This document shows, one piece after another, positions 13,291-22,938 of a DNA stretch of 46,257 nt. Below the pieces are notes generated by a model that was not told the DNA's origin, made no database searches, and saw only the letters and a program-made list of their open reading frames with translations. Within the stretch, counting starts at the first letter, position 1, and the number at the start of each line of letters is the position of its first letter. Origin of the DNA: Nocardioides albidus (GTDB lineage Bacteria; Actinomycetota; Actinomycetes; Propionibacteriales; Nocardioidaceae); contig NZ_VDMP01000017.1 in assembly GCF_006335005.1 (NCBI RefSeq), positions 84,913 through 131,169 of the forward strand. The letters run 5' to 3'. The translations under genes and the position numbers were made by a program.

Positions 13291-15111
13291 GTGAGCCGAT
13301 CCGTCCCCCGTCCGCGGCGCCGTCCCGGCGAGGTCCGGCGGGGCTCACCCCACCGTCGCATGCAGGTCGGGTTCGTCTTCATCGCCATGGTGCTGTCGGT
13401 GTTCGCCGCGCGTCTGGTGCAGCTGCAGGGGGTCGACCCGCGCTCCTACGCCAAGATGGCGGCTGCCGAGGGACAGCGCGTGGTCGCGCTGCCCGCGACC
13501 CGTGGCGAGATCCTCGACCGCAACGGCGAGCCGATGGCCGAGACGGTCGACGGCCGGATGGTCGTGGCCGACCCGAAGGTGACGGCGCCGGTCGCCCCGC
13601 AGCTCGCCACGATCCTCTCCGCGCGGCTCGGCGTCGACTACTTCGAGACCCTGCGCCGGCTGCGCGTCGAGGGCAGCCGGTTCCAGTACATCGCCCGCCA
13701 GGTCCCCGCGAGCAAGGCGGAGAAGGTCGTCGCCGAGATCCAGGAGCAGTTCGAGGACGACAAGGGACGTCCGTTCGCCGGGCTGATGACCGAGCGCGAC
13801 CCGCTGCGGATCTACCCCAACCACACCGTGGCGGCCAATCTCGTCGGCTTCCTCGCCGAGAACGGCAAGAAGGGCGAGGACGCGGCGATCATCGGCCTCG
13901 CCGGGCTCGAGGACTCCTTCGACACCTACCTCTCCGGCAAGGACGGCGAGGCCCGCTACGAGGTCGGCGCCGGCAACCAGATCCCGCTCGGCGACAACAC
14001 CGTCACCCCGGCCGTCGACGGCAAGAACGTCACCCTGACCATCGACCGCGACCTGCAGTACTACGCGCAGCGGGTCCTGCAGCAGACGGTGCAGAAGTCC
14101 GGCGGCAAGTCCGGCATGGCGCTGATCATGGACAGCCGGGCCGGGGATCTCCTGGCCCTGGCCGACTATCCGACGTACGACGCCGCCGACCCGAGCAGCT
14201 ACCCGAAGGAGCTCTACAAGTCCTCGGCCCTCACCGACGTCTACGAGCCGGGCTCGGTCGAGAAGGTCCTGACGATCAGCTCGCTGGTCGACGCCGGGCT
14301 GGCCTACAAGGAGCAGCACTTCAAGGTGCCCGGGCAGTTGCACCGCCAGGACCGCCCGATCGGCGACTACTGGGACCACGGCACCCTCAAGCTCACCCTC
14401 GCAGGCATCCTCGCCAAGTCGTCCAACGTCGGCACCGTGCTCGCCGCCGACCAGTTCCGGCCCGGCCAGCTGCGCAACTACCTGACCCGGTTCGGCCTGG
14501 GCGCCCGCACCGGCGTCGGCCTCGGCGGCGAGACCCGCGGCATCCTTCCCCAGGGCGCCGCCTGGACCTCGCAGGTCGGCGACCGCATCGCCTTCGGCCA
14601 GTCCCTCTCGGTCAACGCCGTCCAGATGATCGCCGCCGTCAACACCATCGCCAACGGCGGCGTGCGAGTCGACCCGAGTCTCGTCAAGGGGCGCGCCCGC
14701 GCCGATGACGGCACGGAGGTCGGCACCGATGTCGCGACCAGCCGCCGGGTGATCAGCAAGGACGCCGCCCACGAGACGATGCTGATGATGGAGCGGGTGG
14801 TCGACCCGGAGGCGGGCGTGGCCCCGCGGGCCGCGGTCCCCGGCTACCGCGTCGCCGGCAAGACCGGCACCGCCCAGCGGGTCGGCGAGAACGGCGGCTA
14901 CGACGGCAGCCTCACCGTGTCCTTCGCCGGCTTCGCCCCCGCTGACGAGCCGCGGTTCACCATCTACGTCGTCGTGCACAGCCCGCGGGAGGGCAGCGGC
15001 GGTGGCAGCGTCGCGGGTCCGGCGTTCGCCAAGCTGATGAGCCACACCCTGCGCCGCTACGGCGTCGCGCCCACCGGCGCACAGCCCAACCAGACGCCGG
15101 TCGAGTGGTGA
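13291..15111 (+). CDS. ftsI: Penicillin-binding protein FtsI (septal transpeptidase)
   Basis: Class B PBP of 606 residues that cross-links septal peptidoglycan. A basic N-terminus is followed by one membrane anchor (QVGFVFIAMVLSVFAARLV), the dimerisation domain (RGEILDRNGEPMAET), and the transpeptidase domain with catalytic Ser322 (EPGSVEK), SxN at 377-379 (KSSNVGT) and KTGT at 524-527. No PASTA domains. The GTG at 13291 was chosen from its position 7 nt after TAGTTT; in-frame TTG/GTG codons 6-9 nt upstream are alternatives. Stop overlaps murE. Confidence 0.95.
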   Translation: MSRSVPRPRRRPGEVRRGSPHRRMQVGFVFIAMVLSVFAARLVQLQGVDPRSYAKMAAAEGQRVVALPATRGEILDRNGEPMAETVDGRMVVADPKVTAPVAPQLATILSARLGVDYFETLRRLRVEGSRFQYIARQVPASKAEKVVAEIQEQFEDDKGRPFAGLMTERDPLRIYPNHTVAANLVGFLAENGKKGEDAAIIGLAGLEDSFDTYLSGKDGEARYEVGAGNQIPLGDNTVTPAVDGKNVTLTIDRDLQYYAQRVLQQTVQKSGGKSGMALIMDSRAGDLLALADYPTYDAADPSSYPKELYKSSALTDVYEPGSVEKVLTISSLVDAGLAYKEQHFKVPGQLHRQDRPIGDYWDHGTLKLTLAGILAKSSNVGTVLAADQFRPGQLRNYLTRFGLGARTGVGLGGETRGILPQGAAWTSQVGDRIAFGQSLSVNAVQMIAAVNTIANGGVRVDPSLVKGRARADDGTEVGTDVATSRRVISKDAAHETMLMMERVVDPEAGVAPRAAVPGYRVAGKTGTAQRVGENGGYDGSLTVSFAGFAPADEPRFTIYVVVHSPREGSGGGSVAGPAFAKLMSHTLRRYGVAPTGAQPNQTPVEW

Positions 15112-16625
15112 GCGGCCCCGCCACCCGACCCGCCCACCCGCCCCTGACGCCTCTCGACGACGTCGCCCGGGCGCTGGGTCTGGGCGACGTCGACCCGGAG
15201 GTCCGTCTGCGCGGTGTCACGCTCGACTCGCGGCGCGTGCAGTCCGGAGACCTGTACGCCGCCCTGCCGGGCTCCCGCGCGCACGGCTCCGCGTTCACCG
15301 AGCAGGCAGCCGCGGCCGGTGCGGCAGCCGTCCTCACCGACCCGGCCGGTGCCGCCGAGGCCTCCCGATCGGGCCTGCCGGTGCTCGTGGTGGACGACCC
15401 GCGCCAGGTCCTCGGTGCCGTCGCCGCCCTCGTCTACGGCCATCCGGCCGCCGCCCTGCGCACCGTCGGCGTGACCGGGACCCAGGGCAAGACCACCGTG
15501 ACCCGCCTGCTCGACAGTGGCCTGCTGGCGGCGGGCGTGCGCAGCGCCGTCGTCGGCACCGTCGGCACCCGGATCGCCGGTGAGGAGGTCAGGACGGCGC
15601 TGACGACGCCGGAGGCGCCCGACCTGCACGGCCTCTTCGCGCGGATGCGCGAGCTCGACGTCACCGCCTGCGCGATGGAGGTCTCCAGCCACGCCCTGGT
15701 GATGGGCCGCGTCGACGGCGTGGTCTTCGACGTCGCCGTCTTCACCAACCTCGGCCGCGACCATCTCGACTTCCACGCCGACGTCGAGGACTACTTCGCG
15801 GCCAAGGCGACGCTGTTCACCCCCGAGCACGCGAGGCTCGGACTCGTCTGCGTCGACGACGAGCACGGTCGCCGCCTCGTGGACCTGGCGCCGATCCCGG
15901 TGCGCACCTACGCGGTGGGGCTCGACGCCGACTGGACCGTGTCCTCGGTCGACCAGCGCCCCGACGGCTCGCGCTTCACCGTCCACGGCCCCGGGGGCCT
16001 GACGGTGAGCGCCGCCGTCCCGCTCGCGGGCGGGTTCAACGTCGCCAACGCGTTGGCCGCCGTCGCCGCGGCCGCCGAGGCCGGCTTCGACCCGCAGCAG
16101 GTGGCCGACGGGATCGCCCGCTCGGGCGGCGTACCGGGCCGACTCGAGCGGATCGAGACCGACCGCGACCTGACCGTCGTGGTCGACTACGCCCACAAGC
16201 CCGACGCGGTCGACGCCGTGCTGCGAACCCTGCGCCCGGTCACCCGTGGCAGGCTGATCGTCGTGATCGGCGCTGGGGGTGACCGCGATCGTGGCAAGCG
16301 ACCCGTGATGGGCGCGATCGCCGCCGAGCTGGCCGATCTGGTCGTCGTCACCGACGACAACCCGCGCTCCGAGGACCCGGCCGCCATCCGCGCCGCCGTG
16401 CTGGAGGGCGCGCGCACCGCCGGAGCCGGCGCCGAGGTCGTCGAGATCGGCGATCGCCGGGAGGCGATCGCCGCCGCCCTGCGCTCGGCCGGCCCCGGCG
16501 ACGTCGTCCTCGTCGCCGGGAAGGGCCACGAGTCCGGCCAGGAGATCGCCGGCGTGGTGCACCCGTTCGACGACCGCGAGGTCGTCCGCGAACTGCTCGC
16601 CGCGGCGCCGGACGGCGAGCGGTGA
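15108..16625 (+). CDS. murE: UDP-MurNAc-tripeptide synthetase MurE
   Basis: Ligase of 505 residues adding the third residue to UDP-MurNAc-L-Ala-D-Glu. P-loop VGVTGTQGKTTVTRLL, ALTTPEAPDL, EVSSHAL and VFTNLGRDHLDFH are intact. TDDNPRSEDP carries the DNPR signature of diaminopimelate-adding enzymes, so the wall should contain DAP rather than lysine; the stereoisomer cannot be told. GTG start overlaps the ftsI stop (GTGA), and the stop overlaps the murF GTG. Confidence 0.95.
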   Translation: MSGPATRPAHPPLTPLDDVARALGLGDVDPEVRLRGVTLDSRRVQSGDLYAALPGSRAHGSAFTEQAAAAGAAAVLTDPAGAAEASRSGLPVLVVDDPRQVLGAVAALVYGHPAAALRTVGVTGTQGKTTVTRLLDSGLLAAGVRSAVVGTVGTRIAGEEVRTALTTPEAPDLHGLFARMRELDVTACAMEVSSHALVMGRVDGVVFDVAVFTNLGRDHLDFHADVEDYFAAKATLFTPEHARLGLVCVDDEHGRRLVDLAPIPVRTYAVGLDADWTVSSVDQRPDGSRFTVHGPGGLTVSAAVPLAGGFNVANALAAVAAAAEAGFDPQQVADGIARSGGVPGRLERIETDRDLTVVVDYAHKPDAVDAVLRTLRPVTRGRLIVVIGAGGDRDRGKRPVMGAIAAELADLVVVTDDNPRSEDPAAIRAAVLEGARTAGAGAEVVEIGDRREAIAAALRSAGPGDVVLVAGKGHESGQEIAGVVHPFDDREVVRELLAAAPDGER

Positions 16626-18004
16626 TCCCGCTCCAGCTCTCGGCCATCGCCGAGATCGTCGGCGGCGCCCTCCACGGCGAGGACGTCACCGTCTCGGCCC
16701 CCGCGTACGTCGACAGCCGGACCCCGCTCGCCGACGGGCTCTTCGTCGCGGTCGTGGGGGAGCGGGTCGACGGACACGACTACGCCGACGGCGCCCACGC
16801 CGTGCTCGGCAGCCGCCCGACGACCGCCCCGACGGTCGTGGTCGCCGACCCGGTCGCCGCGCTGGGCCGACTGGCCCGCCACGTGCTCGACCGGCTCGAC
16901 ACGACCGTGCTGGCGGTCACCGGCTCGCAGGGCAAGACCGGCACCAAGGACTACCTCGCCGCCGTCCTGCGCACCCTCGCCGGCGAGTCCGCGGTCGTGG
17001 CGACCGCCGCCAACAACAACAACGAGCTCGGCGTGCCGCTCACGGTGCTGAGGGCCGACACCGGCACCCGCTTCCTGGTGGTCGAGATGGGCGCCCGGGG
17101 GATCGGGCACATCTCCTACCTGTGCGAGATCGCGCCGCCGTCGATCGCGGCGGTCCTCAACGTCGGCACCGCGCACGTCGGCGAGTTCGGCGGTCGCGAG
17201 CAGATCGCGCTGGCCAAGGGAGAGCTCGTCGAGGCGCTGCCCACCGACGGGACCGCGGTCCTCAACGCCGACGACCCGCTCGTGGCCGCCATGGCCCCGC
17301 GCACCCGCGCCCGGGTGGTGACCTTCGGCGAGTCCGGCACTCTCTCGTGGCGGGACGTGCGGCTCGACCCGCTCGGCCGGCCGCAGTTCGTCCTCGAGCA
17401 GGACGGCGACGCGCACGACGTCCGGCTGCTCCAGACCGGCCTCCACCAGGTCGCCAACGCCGCTGCCGCGGCGGCCATGGCGATCGCCGCCGGCTTCCGG
17501 CTCGCCGACGTGTCGCGCGCCCTGGGGGAGGCGGCCGCCGCGTCCCGGTGGCGGATGGAGGTCACCGAGCGCGCGGACGGACTGGTCGTCGTCAACGACG
17601 CCTACAACGCCAACCCCGACTCGGTGCGGGCGGCGCTCGAGGCGCTGGTCGCGATCGGGCGCGGCGACGGCACCCGCCGCCGCCGTACCGTCGCGGTCCT
17701 GGGGGAGATGAAGGAGCTCGGCGACGAGCACGACGCGGGCCACCGCGCGGTCGGCGTCGACGCGGCGCGGCTCGGCGTCGACGTGGTCGTCGTGGTCGGT
17801 CGGGCCGCCGCCGCCATCGCCGAGGGCGCTCGCGCCGGCGCCGGTGAGGTGATCGTCACGGCGGGGCGGGACGAAGCGACGGCCTGGGTGCGGCAGAATG
17901 CCGGGGGGGAGGACGTCGTCCTCGTCAAGGCGTCGCGCGGCGCCGCCTTGGAAGTGGTGGCAGAGGCGATCTTGATGGACAGCTCCGAGGAGACGACGGC
18001 GTGA
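16622..18004 (+). CDS. murF: UDP-MurNAc-pentapeptide ligase MurF
   Basis: Cytoplasmic ATP-dependent ligase of 460 residues that adds D-Ala-D-Ala to the UDP-MurNAc-tripeptide. P-loop LAVTGSQGKTGTKDYLA, AANNNNELGVPLTVL, VEMGARGIGHISYLCEIAPP and VVNDAYNANPDSVRAAL are typical MurF segments. GTG start overlaps the murE stop and the TGA overlaps the mraY GTG, both as GTGA, indicating translational coupling. Confidence 0.96.
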   Translation: MIPLQLSAIAEIVGGALHGEDVTVSAPAYVDSRTPLADGLFVAVVGERVDGHDYADGAHAVLGSRPTTAPTVVVADPVAALGRLARHVLDRLDTTVLAVTGSQGKTGTKDYLAAVLRTLAGESAVVATAANNNNELGVPLTVLRADTGTRFLVVEMGARGIGHISYLCEIAPPSIAAVLNVGTAHVGEFGGREQIALAKGELVEALPTDGTAVLNADDPLVAAMAPRTRARVVTFGESGTLSWRDVRLDPLGRPQFVLEQDGDAHDVRLLQTGLHQVANAAAAAAMAIAAGFRLADVSRALGEAAAASRWRMEVTERADGLVVVNDAYNANPDSVRAALEALVAIGRGDGTRRRRTVAVLGEMKELGDEHDAGHRAVGVDAARLGVDVVVVVGRAAAAIAEGARAGAGEVIVTAGRDEATAWVRQNAGGEDVVLVKASRGAALEVVAEAILMDSSEETTA

Positions 18005-19071
18005 GAGCGATCCTGCTCGGGGGTGGCATCGCCCTCCTCATCTCGCTGCTCGGCACCCGGGTGGTCATCAACCTGTTCACCCAGTGGGGCTACGGCCAGG
18101 AGATCCGCGACGACGGGCCGACCAGCCACCACACCAAGCGCGGCACGCCCACCATGGGCGGGGTCGTGATCATCCTGGCCGCTGTCATCGGCTACTTCGC
18201 GGCGAAGCTGATCACCCTGACCACGCCGAGCGCCTCGGCGCTCCTGCTGCTCTTCCTGTTCGTCGGCATGGGCCTGGTCGGCTTCCTCGACGACTTCATC
18301 AAGATCTCCAAGCAGCGCAGCCTCGGCCTGCGCAGCAAGGCCAAGATGGCCGGCCAGACCGTGATCGCGCTCGTCTTCGGGTGGCTCGCCCTGTCGTCGT
18401 GGCTCGAGGACGAGCACGGCCGCACGCCGGCCAGCGAGAAGGTCTCCTTCCTGCGCGAGCTCGACTGGTTCGTGCTGCCGACGATCCTGGCGATCCTGCT
18501 GATCTGGCTCTTCGTGGCCGGCTTCAGCAACGCCGTCAACCTCACCGACGGGCTCGACGGCCTCGCGGCCGGCGCCTCGGTGATGGTCTTCGGCGCCTAC
18601 ACCCTGGTCAACATCTGGCAGAACAACCAGTTCTGCCAGGAGGACCCCAGCGCCACCTGCTACAACGTGCGCGACCCGCTGGACCTGGCGATCATCGGCG
18701 CGGCCATCACCGGTGCCTGCTTCGGCTTCCTGTGGTGGAACGCCTCGCCGGCCAAGATCTTCATGGGCGACACCGGCTCGCTCGCGCTCGGCAGCGCCCT
18801 GGCCGGCTTCGCGATCCTCACCCGCACCGAGCTGCTGCTCGTCGTCCTGGGCGGTCTCTTCGTCCTCGAGACCGTCTCGGTGATGATGCAGGTCGGCTTC
18901 TTCAAGCTCACCAAGGGCCGCCGGATCTTCCGGATGGCTCCGATCCACCACCACTTCGAGATGCTCGGCTGGGAGCAGGTGACGGTCGTGATCCGGTTCT
19001 GGATCATCACCGGCCTCTTCGTCGCGACCGGTCTCGGCATCTTCTACGCCGAATGGGTCTCCCGCCTGTGA
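18001..19071 (+). CDS. mraY: Phospho-MurNAc-pentapeptide transferase MraY
   Basis: Integral membrane enzyme of 356 residues with about ten helices; it transfers phospho-MurNAc-pentapeptide to undecaprenyl phosphate to form lipid I. Key segments: DGPTSHHTKRGTPTMGG, VGFLDDFIKISKQRSLGL (catalytic Asp pair), FSNAVNLTDGLDGLAAG, KIFMGDTGSLALG and APIHHHFEMLGWEQVTVVIRFW. GTG start overlaps murF, and its stop overlaps the murD GTG. Confidence 0.97.
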   Translation: MRAILLGGGIALLISLLGTRVVINLFTQWGYGQEIRDDGPTSHHTKRGTPTMGGVVIILAAVIGYFAAKLITLTTPSASALLLLFLFVGMGLVGFLDDFIKISKQRSLGLRSKAKMAGQTVIALVFGWLALSSWLEDEHGRTPASEKVSFLRELDWFVLPTILAILLIWLFVAGFSNAVNLTDGLDGLAAGASVMVFGAYTLVNIWQNNQFCQEDPSATCYNVRDPLDLAIIGAAITGACFGFLWWNASPAKIFMGDTGSLALGSALAGFAILTRTELLLVVLGGLFVLETVSVMMQVGFFKLTKGRRIFRMAPIHHHFEMLGWEQVTVVIRFWIITGLFVATGLGIFYAEWVSRL

Positions 19072-20540
19072 CGACCGATGTCGACCAGTTGGGCCGCGCC
19101 GACTCCTGGGAGGGCGTGCGCGCCGTCGTCGCCGGGTTCGGCACCAGCGGCGCCGCGGCCGTCGACAACCTGCTCCACCTCGGCGCGTCCGTGCACGCGG
19201 TCGCCGAGTCGGTGAGCCCCCGGATCCTCGAGCGGGCCGAGCTGCTCGAGGTGCTCGGCGCCCGGATCGAGGTCCACGAGGGTGCGACCGCGACCCTGCC
19301 CGAGGAGGCCGACCTCCTCGTCGTGTCGCCCGGCTTCCGCCCCGACGCCCCGATCATCGCGGCCGCGCGCGAGCGCGGGATCCCCGTCTGGGGCGAGGTC
19401 GAGCTCGCCTGGCGGCTGCGCGACCCGCAGAGCCCGGCCCCCTGGCTGTGCGTCACCGGCACCAACGGCAAGACGACGACCGTGCAGATGCTCGACAGCA
19501 TCCTGCGCGCCGCCGGCCTGCGCAGCGTCGCGGCCGGCAACGTCGGCCTGCCGCTGACCGAGGCCGTCATGGACCCCGAGCCGTACGACGTCATCGCCGT
19601 CGAGCTCTCCAGCTTCCAGCTCCGCTACACCGACACGATGGCCGCGGAGAGCGCCGCCGTGCTCAACGTCGCCGAGGACCACCTCGACTGGTACGACGGG
19701 CCCTCGGGCATGGACGACTACGCCCGTGACAAGGGCCGGATCTACCAGGGCGTCCAGCGGGCCTGCGTCTACAACGTCGCCGACCCGCGCACCGAGGAAC
19801 TGGTCCGCGAGGCCGAGGTCGTCGAGGGCGCCCGTGCGATCGGCTTCACCCTCGGCACCCCCGCTGTGGGCATGCTCGGCGTGGTCGAGGACATCCTCCT
19901 CGACCGGGCCTTCATCGAGGAGCGCTCCACCAGCGCCGCCGAGCTGTGCACCCTCGACGACCTCGCCTCGAGGGCGCCGCACTTCGTGGCCAACGCGCTC
20001 GCGGCCGCGGCGCTCGCGCGGGCGCACGGCATCAGCCAGGCCGCCGTCCGCGACGGGCTGCGGGCCTTCCGCCCCGACGGTCACCGGATCGCCGTCGTCG
20101 CCGAGCACGACGAGATCACCTGGGTCGACGACTCCAAGGCCACCAACCCGCACGCCGCCGCCTCCTCGCTGGCCGCCTTCGAGCCGGTCGTGTGGGTCGC
20201 CGGCGGACTCGCGAAGGGCGCCGCCTTCGACGACCTGGTGCGCTCCGTCGGGACCCGCCTGCGCGCCGCCGTCCTCATCGGACGCGACCGCGGCGTCATC
20301 GCTGACGCGCTTTCGCGACACGCACCCGATGTGCCGGTGATCGAGGTGGAGACCACCGAGACTGGTGCAATCGGAGAGCTCGACCTGATGAGGCGCGTCG
20401 TCGCCGCAGCAGCCGAGGCCGCCCAGCCGGGCGACACCGTGCTGCTGGCGCCGGGATGTGCCTCGATGGACCAGTTCACCGACTACGCCGCGCGAGGCGA
20501 CGCCTTCGCCGCGGCCGTCCAGGAACACGTCACGGGCTGA
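19068..20540 (+). CDS. murD: UDP-MurNAc-L-alanine:D-glutamate ligase MurD
   Basis: Cytoplasmic ligase of 490 residues adding D-Glu to UDP-MurNAc-L-Ala. N-terminal Rossmann domain (VVAGFGTSGAAAVDNLLHLG), P-loop LCVTGTNGKTTTVQMLDS, ELSSFQLRY, NVAEDHLDWYDG and WVDDSKATNPHAA match the family. GTG start in GTGA overlap with mraY. Followed after 21-69 nt by ftsW, depending on that gene's start. Confidence 0.96.
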   Translation: MTTDVDQLGRADSWEGVRAVVAGFGTSGAAAVDNLLHLGASVHAVAESVSPRILERAELLEVLGARIEVHEGATATLPEEADLLVVSPGFRPDAPIIAAARERGIPVWGEVELAWRLRDPQSPAPWLCVTGTNGKTTTVQMLDSILRAAGLRSVAAGNVGLPLTEAVMDPEPYDVIAVELSSFQLRYTDTMAAESAAVLNVAEDHLDWYDGPSGMDDYARDKGRIYQGVQRACVYNVADPRTEELVREAEVVEGARAIGFTLGTPAVGMLGVVEDILLDRAFIEERSTSAAELCTLDDLASRAPHFVANALAAAALARAHGISQAAVRDGLRAFRPDGHRIAVVAEHDEITWVDDSKATNPHAAASSLAAFEPVVWVAGGLAKGAAFDDLVRSVGTRLRAAVLIGRDRGVIADALSRHAPDVPVIEVETTETGAIGELDLMRRVVAAAAEAAQPGDTVLLAPGCASMDQFTDYAARGDAFAAAVQEHVTG

Positions 20541-20609
20541 GCAGGAGCGAGGGGGGCCGACATCACCACCGCCAACCCCGAGAGGACCAGGCCCGAGTCG
20601 GTCGGCTCC

Positions 20610-21833
20610 ATGCGACTGCGTCTCGGCGTCCTCCGCGCCCGGACCCGCCGCCCCGGCTGGCTCAGCGCCCTCAAGGAGGCCCTCGAGCGGCCCCTGACGA
20701 CGTACTACCTGCTCCTCGGCGCGACGGCGCTGCTGCTGGTGATCGGCCTGATCATGGTGCTGAGCGCGTCCAGCGTGCGCGCCTACCGCGAGACCGGCGA
20801 CTCCTACACGATCGTGCGCCGGCAGATGATGTGGGTGCTCATCGGCGTTCCCTGCGCGTTCATCGCCTCCCGCGTGTCGGTGCGGTGGGTGCGCGGGCTC
20901 GCCTACCCGGCGTTCTCGGTCTCCCTCGTCCTGCTCGTGGTGACCGCGTTCGCCGGCCGCGAGGTCAACGGCAACACCAACTGGCTGGTGCTCGGGCCGA
21001 TCCAGATCCAGCCCTCCGAGATCGCGAAGCTGTCGCTGATCATCTGGGCCAGCCACATCTACGCCAACAAGGAGCGCCGCCTCGGCAACCTGCACCAGAT
21101 GTTGGTGCCGGTGGTGCCGGGGATGGTGCTGGCGACCGGTCTCGTCGTGGTCGGGAGGGACCTCGGCACCGCCCTCGTCTTCTTCGCGCTGCTCGTCGCC
21201 ATGCTGTGGGTCGTCGGCGCCCCGGGCCGGCTGTTCGGCATGGTCTTCGCCGTGGTGAGCGTCGCGGCGCTCGGCCTGGCCGCGACGTCGCCGACCCGCC
21301 TGGCGCGCATCGCGACCTTCGCCGATCCGTTCAAGGACTACCACGGCACCGGCTGGCAGCCGGCGCACGGTCTCTACGCCATGGCCAGCGGCGGCGTCCT
21401 CGGCGAGGGCATCGGCGCCAGCCAGCAGAAGTGGGGACAGCTGCCCGAGGCGCACACCGACTTCATCTTCGCCGTCCTCGGCGAGGAGCTCGGGCTCGTC
21501 GGGACGCTGCTGGTGATCGGGCTCTTCCTCGTCCTGGCCTACGCCGCCGTGCGCGTCGCCCGCGAGACCAAGCAGCCGTTCGTGCGCTACTGCACCTTCG
21601 GCATCGTCGTGTGGCTGCTGGGCCAGATGATCATCAACGTCGGCATGGTGCTCGCCCTGCTCCCGGTCATCGGCATCCCGCTGCCCCTCGTGTCCTACGG
21701 CGGCTCGAGCCTGCTGCCGACGCTGAGCGCGCTCGGGCTGGTCATCGGCTTCGCCCGTCGCGAGCCCGCGGCCGCCCGCGCGCTCGCCCAGCGCCGTCGG
21801 GCCCGTTCGGCCGGTCTCAGCGCCCGCGGGTAG
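20610..21833 (+). CDS. ftsW: Septal peptidoglycan polymerase FtsW
   Basis: SEDS-family membrane glycosyltransferase of 407 residues with about ten helices. Family segments: LIMVLSASSVRAY, NGNTNWLVLGPIQIQPSEIAKL (catalytic region), GRDLGTALVFF, YHGTGWQPAHGLYAMASGGVLGEGIGAS and PLPLVSYGGSSLLPTL. It polymerises lipid II with FtsI as partner. The first ATG (20610) lacks a good ribosome site; upstream, an in-frame ATC at 20562 stands after AGGGGGGCCGAC and would add MTTANPERTRPESVGS-like sequence, so the true start may be there. Confidence 0.93.
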   Translation: MRLRLGVLRARTRRPGWLSALKEALERPLTTYYLLLGATALLLVIGLIMVLSASSVRAYRETGDSYTIVRRQMMWVLIGVPCAFIASRVSVRWVRGLAYPAFSVSLVLLVVTAFAGREVNGNTNWLVLGPIQIQPSEIAKLSLIIWASHIYANKERRLGNLHQMLVPVVPGMVLATGLVVVGRDLGTALVFFALLVAMLWVVGAPGRLFGMVFAVVSVAALGLAATSPTRLARIATFADPFKDYHGTGWQPAHGLYAMASGGVLGEGIGASQQKWGQLPEAHTDFIFAVLGEELGLVGTLLVIGLFLVLAYAAVRVARETKQPFVRYCTFGIVVWLLGQMIINVGMVLALLPVIGIPLPLVSYGGSSLLPTLSALGLVIGFARREPAAARALAQRRRARSAGLSARG

Positions 21834-21836
21834 GTT
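21831..21836 (+). promoter_or_regulatory. Putative -10 box for leaderless murG
   Basis: TAGGTT, which includes the ftsW stop codon, ends 7 nt before the murG GTG. No Shine-Dalgarno sequence is seen, so an internal leaderless transcript is likely. Confidence 0.45.
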
Positions 21837-21843
21837 CTGCCGG

Positions 21844-22938
21844 GTGAGGATTCTTCTGGCCGGCGGGGGCACGGCGGGACACACCTCGCCCCTGCTCGCG
21901 ACCGCGGACGCGCTGCGCCGTCTCGACCCGGACGCCGAGATCACCTGCCTCGGCACGCCCCGTGGCCTGGAGAGCAAGGTCGTCCCCGCCGCCGGCTACC
22001 CGCTGCGGCTGATCCCGCCCGTGCCGCTGCCGCGCAGGCCCGGCAAGGACCTGGCGCTGGTGCCCGTGCGGCTGCGCCGTGCGGTGCGGGCCGCGCTCGA
22101 GGTCGTCGACGAGGTCCGCCCCGACGTGATCGTCGGCTACGGCGGCTACGTCTCGATGCCGGCGTACGTCGCCGCCCGCCGCCGCCGGATCCCGCTCGTG
22201 GTGCACGAGCAGAACGCGCTGCCCGGCATCGCCAACAAGGTGGGCGCCCGGATCGCCGGGCGGGTCGCGGTCAGCTTCCCCGACACCCCGCTGCGCAGGG
22301 CGGAGTACGTCGGTCTCCCGATCCGTCGGATGATCTCGACCCTGGACCGCCCCGCCCTGCGCGCCGAGGCCCGGGCCTTCTTCGGGCTGGACCCCGACCT
22401 CCCGACCGTCGTCGTGACCGGCGGCTCCCAGGGTGCGCGGCGGCTCAACCAGGCCGTCAGCGGCGCCGCGCCGACCCTTGCCTCGGCAGGCGTGCAGGTG
22501 CTCCACGTCGTCGGGCCCAACGGCGCGAGCGACCCGAGCTGGACCGCCCCGGCGTCCGCGGGAGTCCCCTACGTCGTGCTGCCGTTCGTCGAGCGGATGG
22601 ACCTGGCGCTGGCCGCGGCCGACCTGATGGTGTGCCGCTCCGGCGCGTCCAGCGTCGTCGAGGCCGCGGCCACCGGGCTGCCCGCGATCTTCGTGCCGCT
22701 GCCGATCGGCAACGGCGAGCAGGCGCTCAACGCGCGCCCCGTGGTCGAGGCCGGGGGAGCGCTCCTGGTGGAGGACGCCTCCTTCACCGCCGACTACGTC
22801 GCCGACACGGTGCCCGCGCTGCTCGCCGACGCCGACCGCCTGGCGCGGATGGGCGCCGCGGCGGCGGGTCTCGTGCCGCGCGACGCCGACGACCGGCTGG
22901 CGCGGATCATCCAGGACTCGGCCGGAGCGGCCCGGTGA
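21844..22938 (+). CDS. murG: Lipid II synthase MurG
   Basis: GT28 glycosyltransferase of 364 residues that adds GlcNAc to lipid I on the inner membrane face. N-terminal GGGTAGHTSPLLATADAL, PDVIVGYGGYVSMPAYVAA, HEQNALPGIANKV, donor-binding VVTGGSQGARRLNQAV and CRSGASSVVEAAATGLPAIFVPLPIGNGEQALNA are all present. GTG start at 21844; an upstream TAGGTT suggests a leaderless internal transcript. The stop overlaps the murC GTG. Confidence 0.96.
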   Translation: MRILLAGGGTAGHTSPLLATADALRRLDPDAEITCLGTPRGLESKVVPAAGYPLRLIPPVPLPRRPGKDLALVPVRLRRAVRAALEVVDEVRPDVIVGYGGYVSMPAYVAARRRRIPLVVHEQNALPGIANKVGARIAGRVAVSFPDTPLRRAEYVGLPIRRMISTLDRPALRAEARAFFGLDPDLPTVVVTGGSQGARRLNQAVSGAAPTLASAGVQVLHVVGPNGASDPSWTAPASAGVPYVVLPFVERMDLALAAADLMVCRSGASSVVEAAATGLPAIFVPLPIGNGEQALNARPVVEAGGALLVEDASFTADYVADTVPALLADADRLARMGAAAAGLVPRDADDRLARIIQDSAGAAR

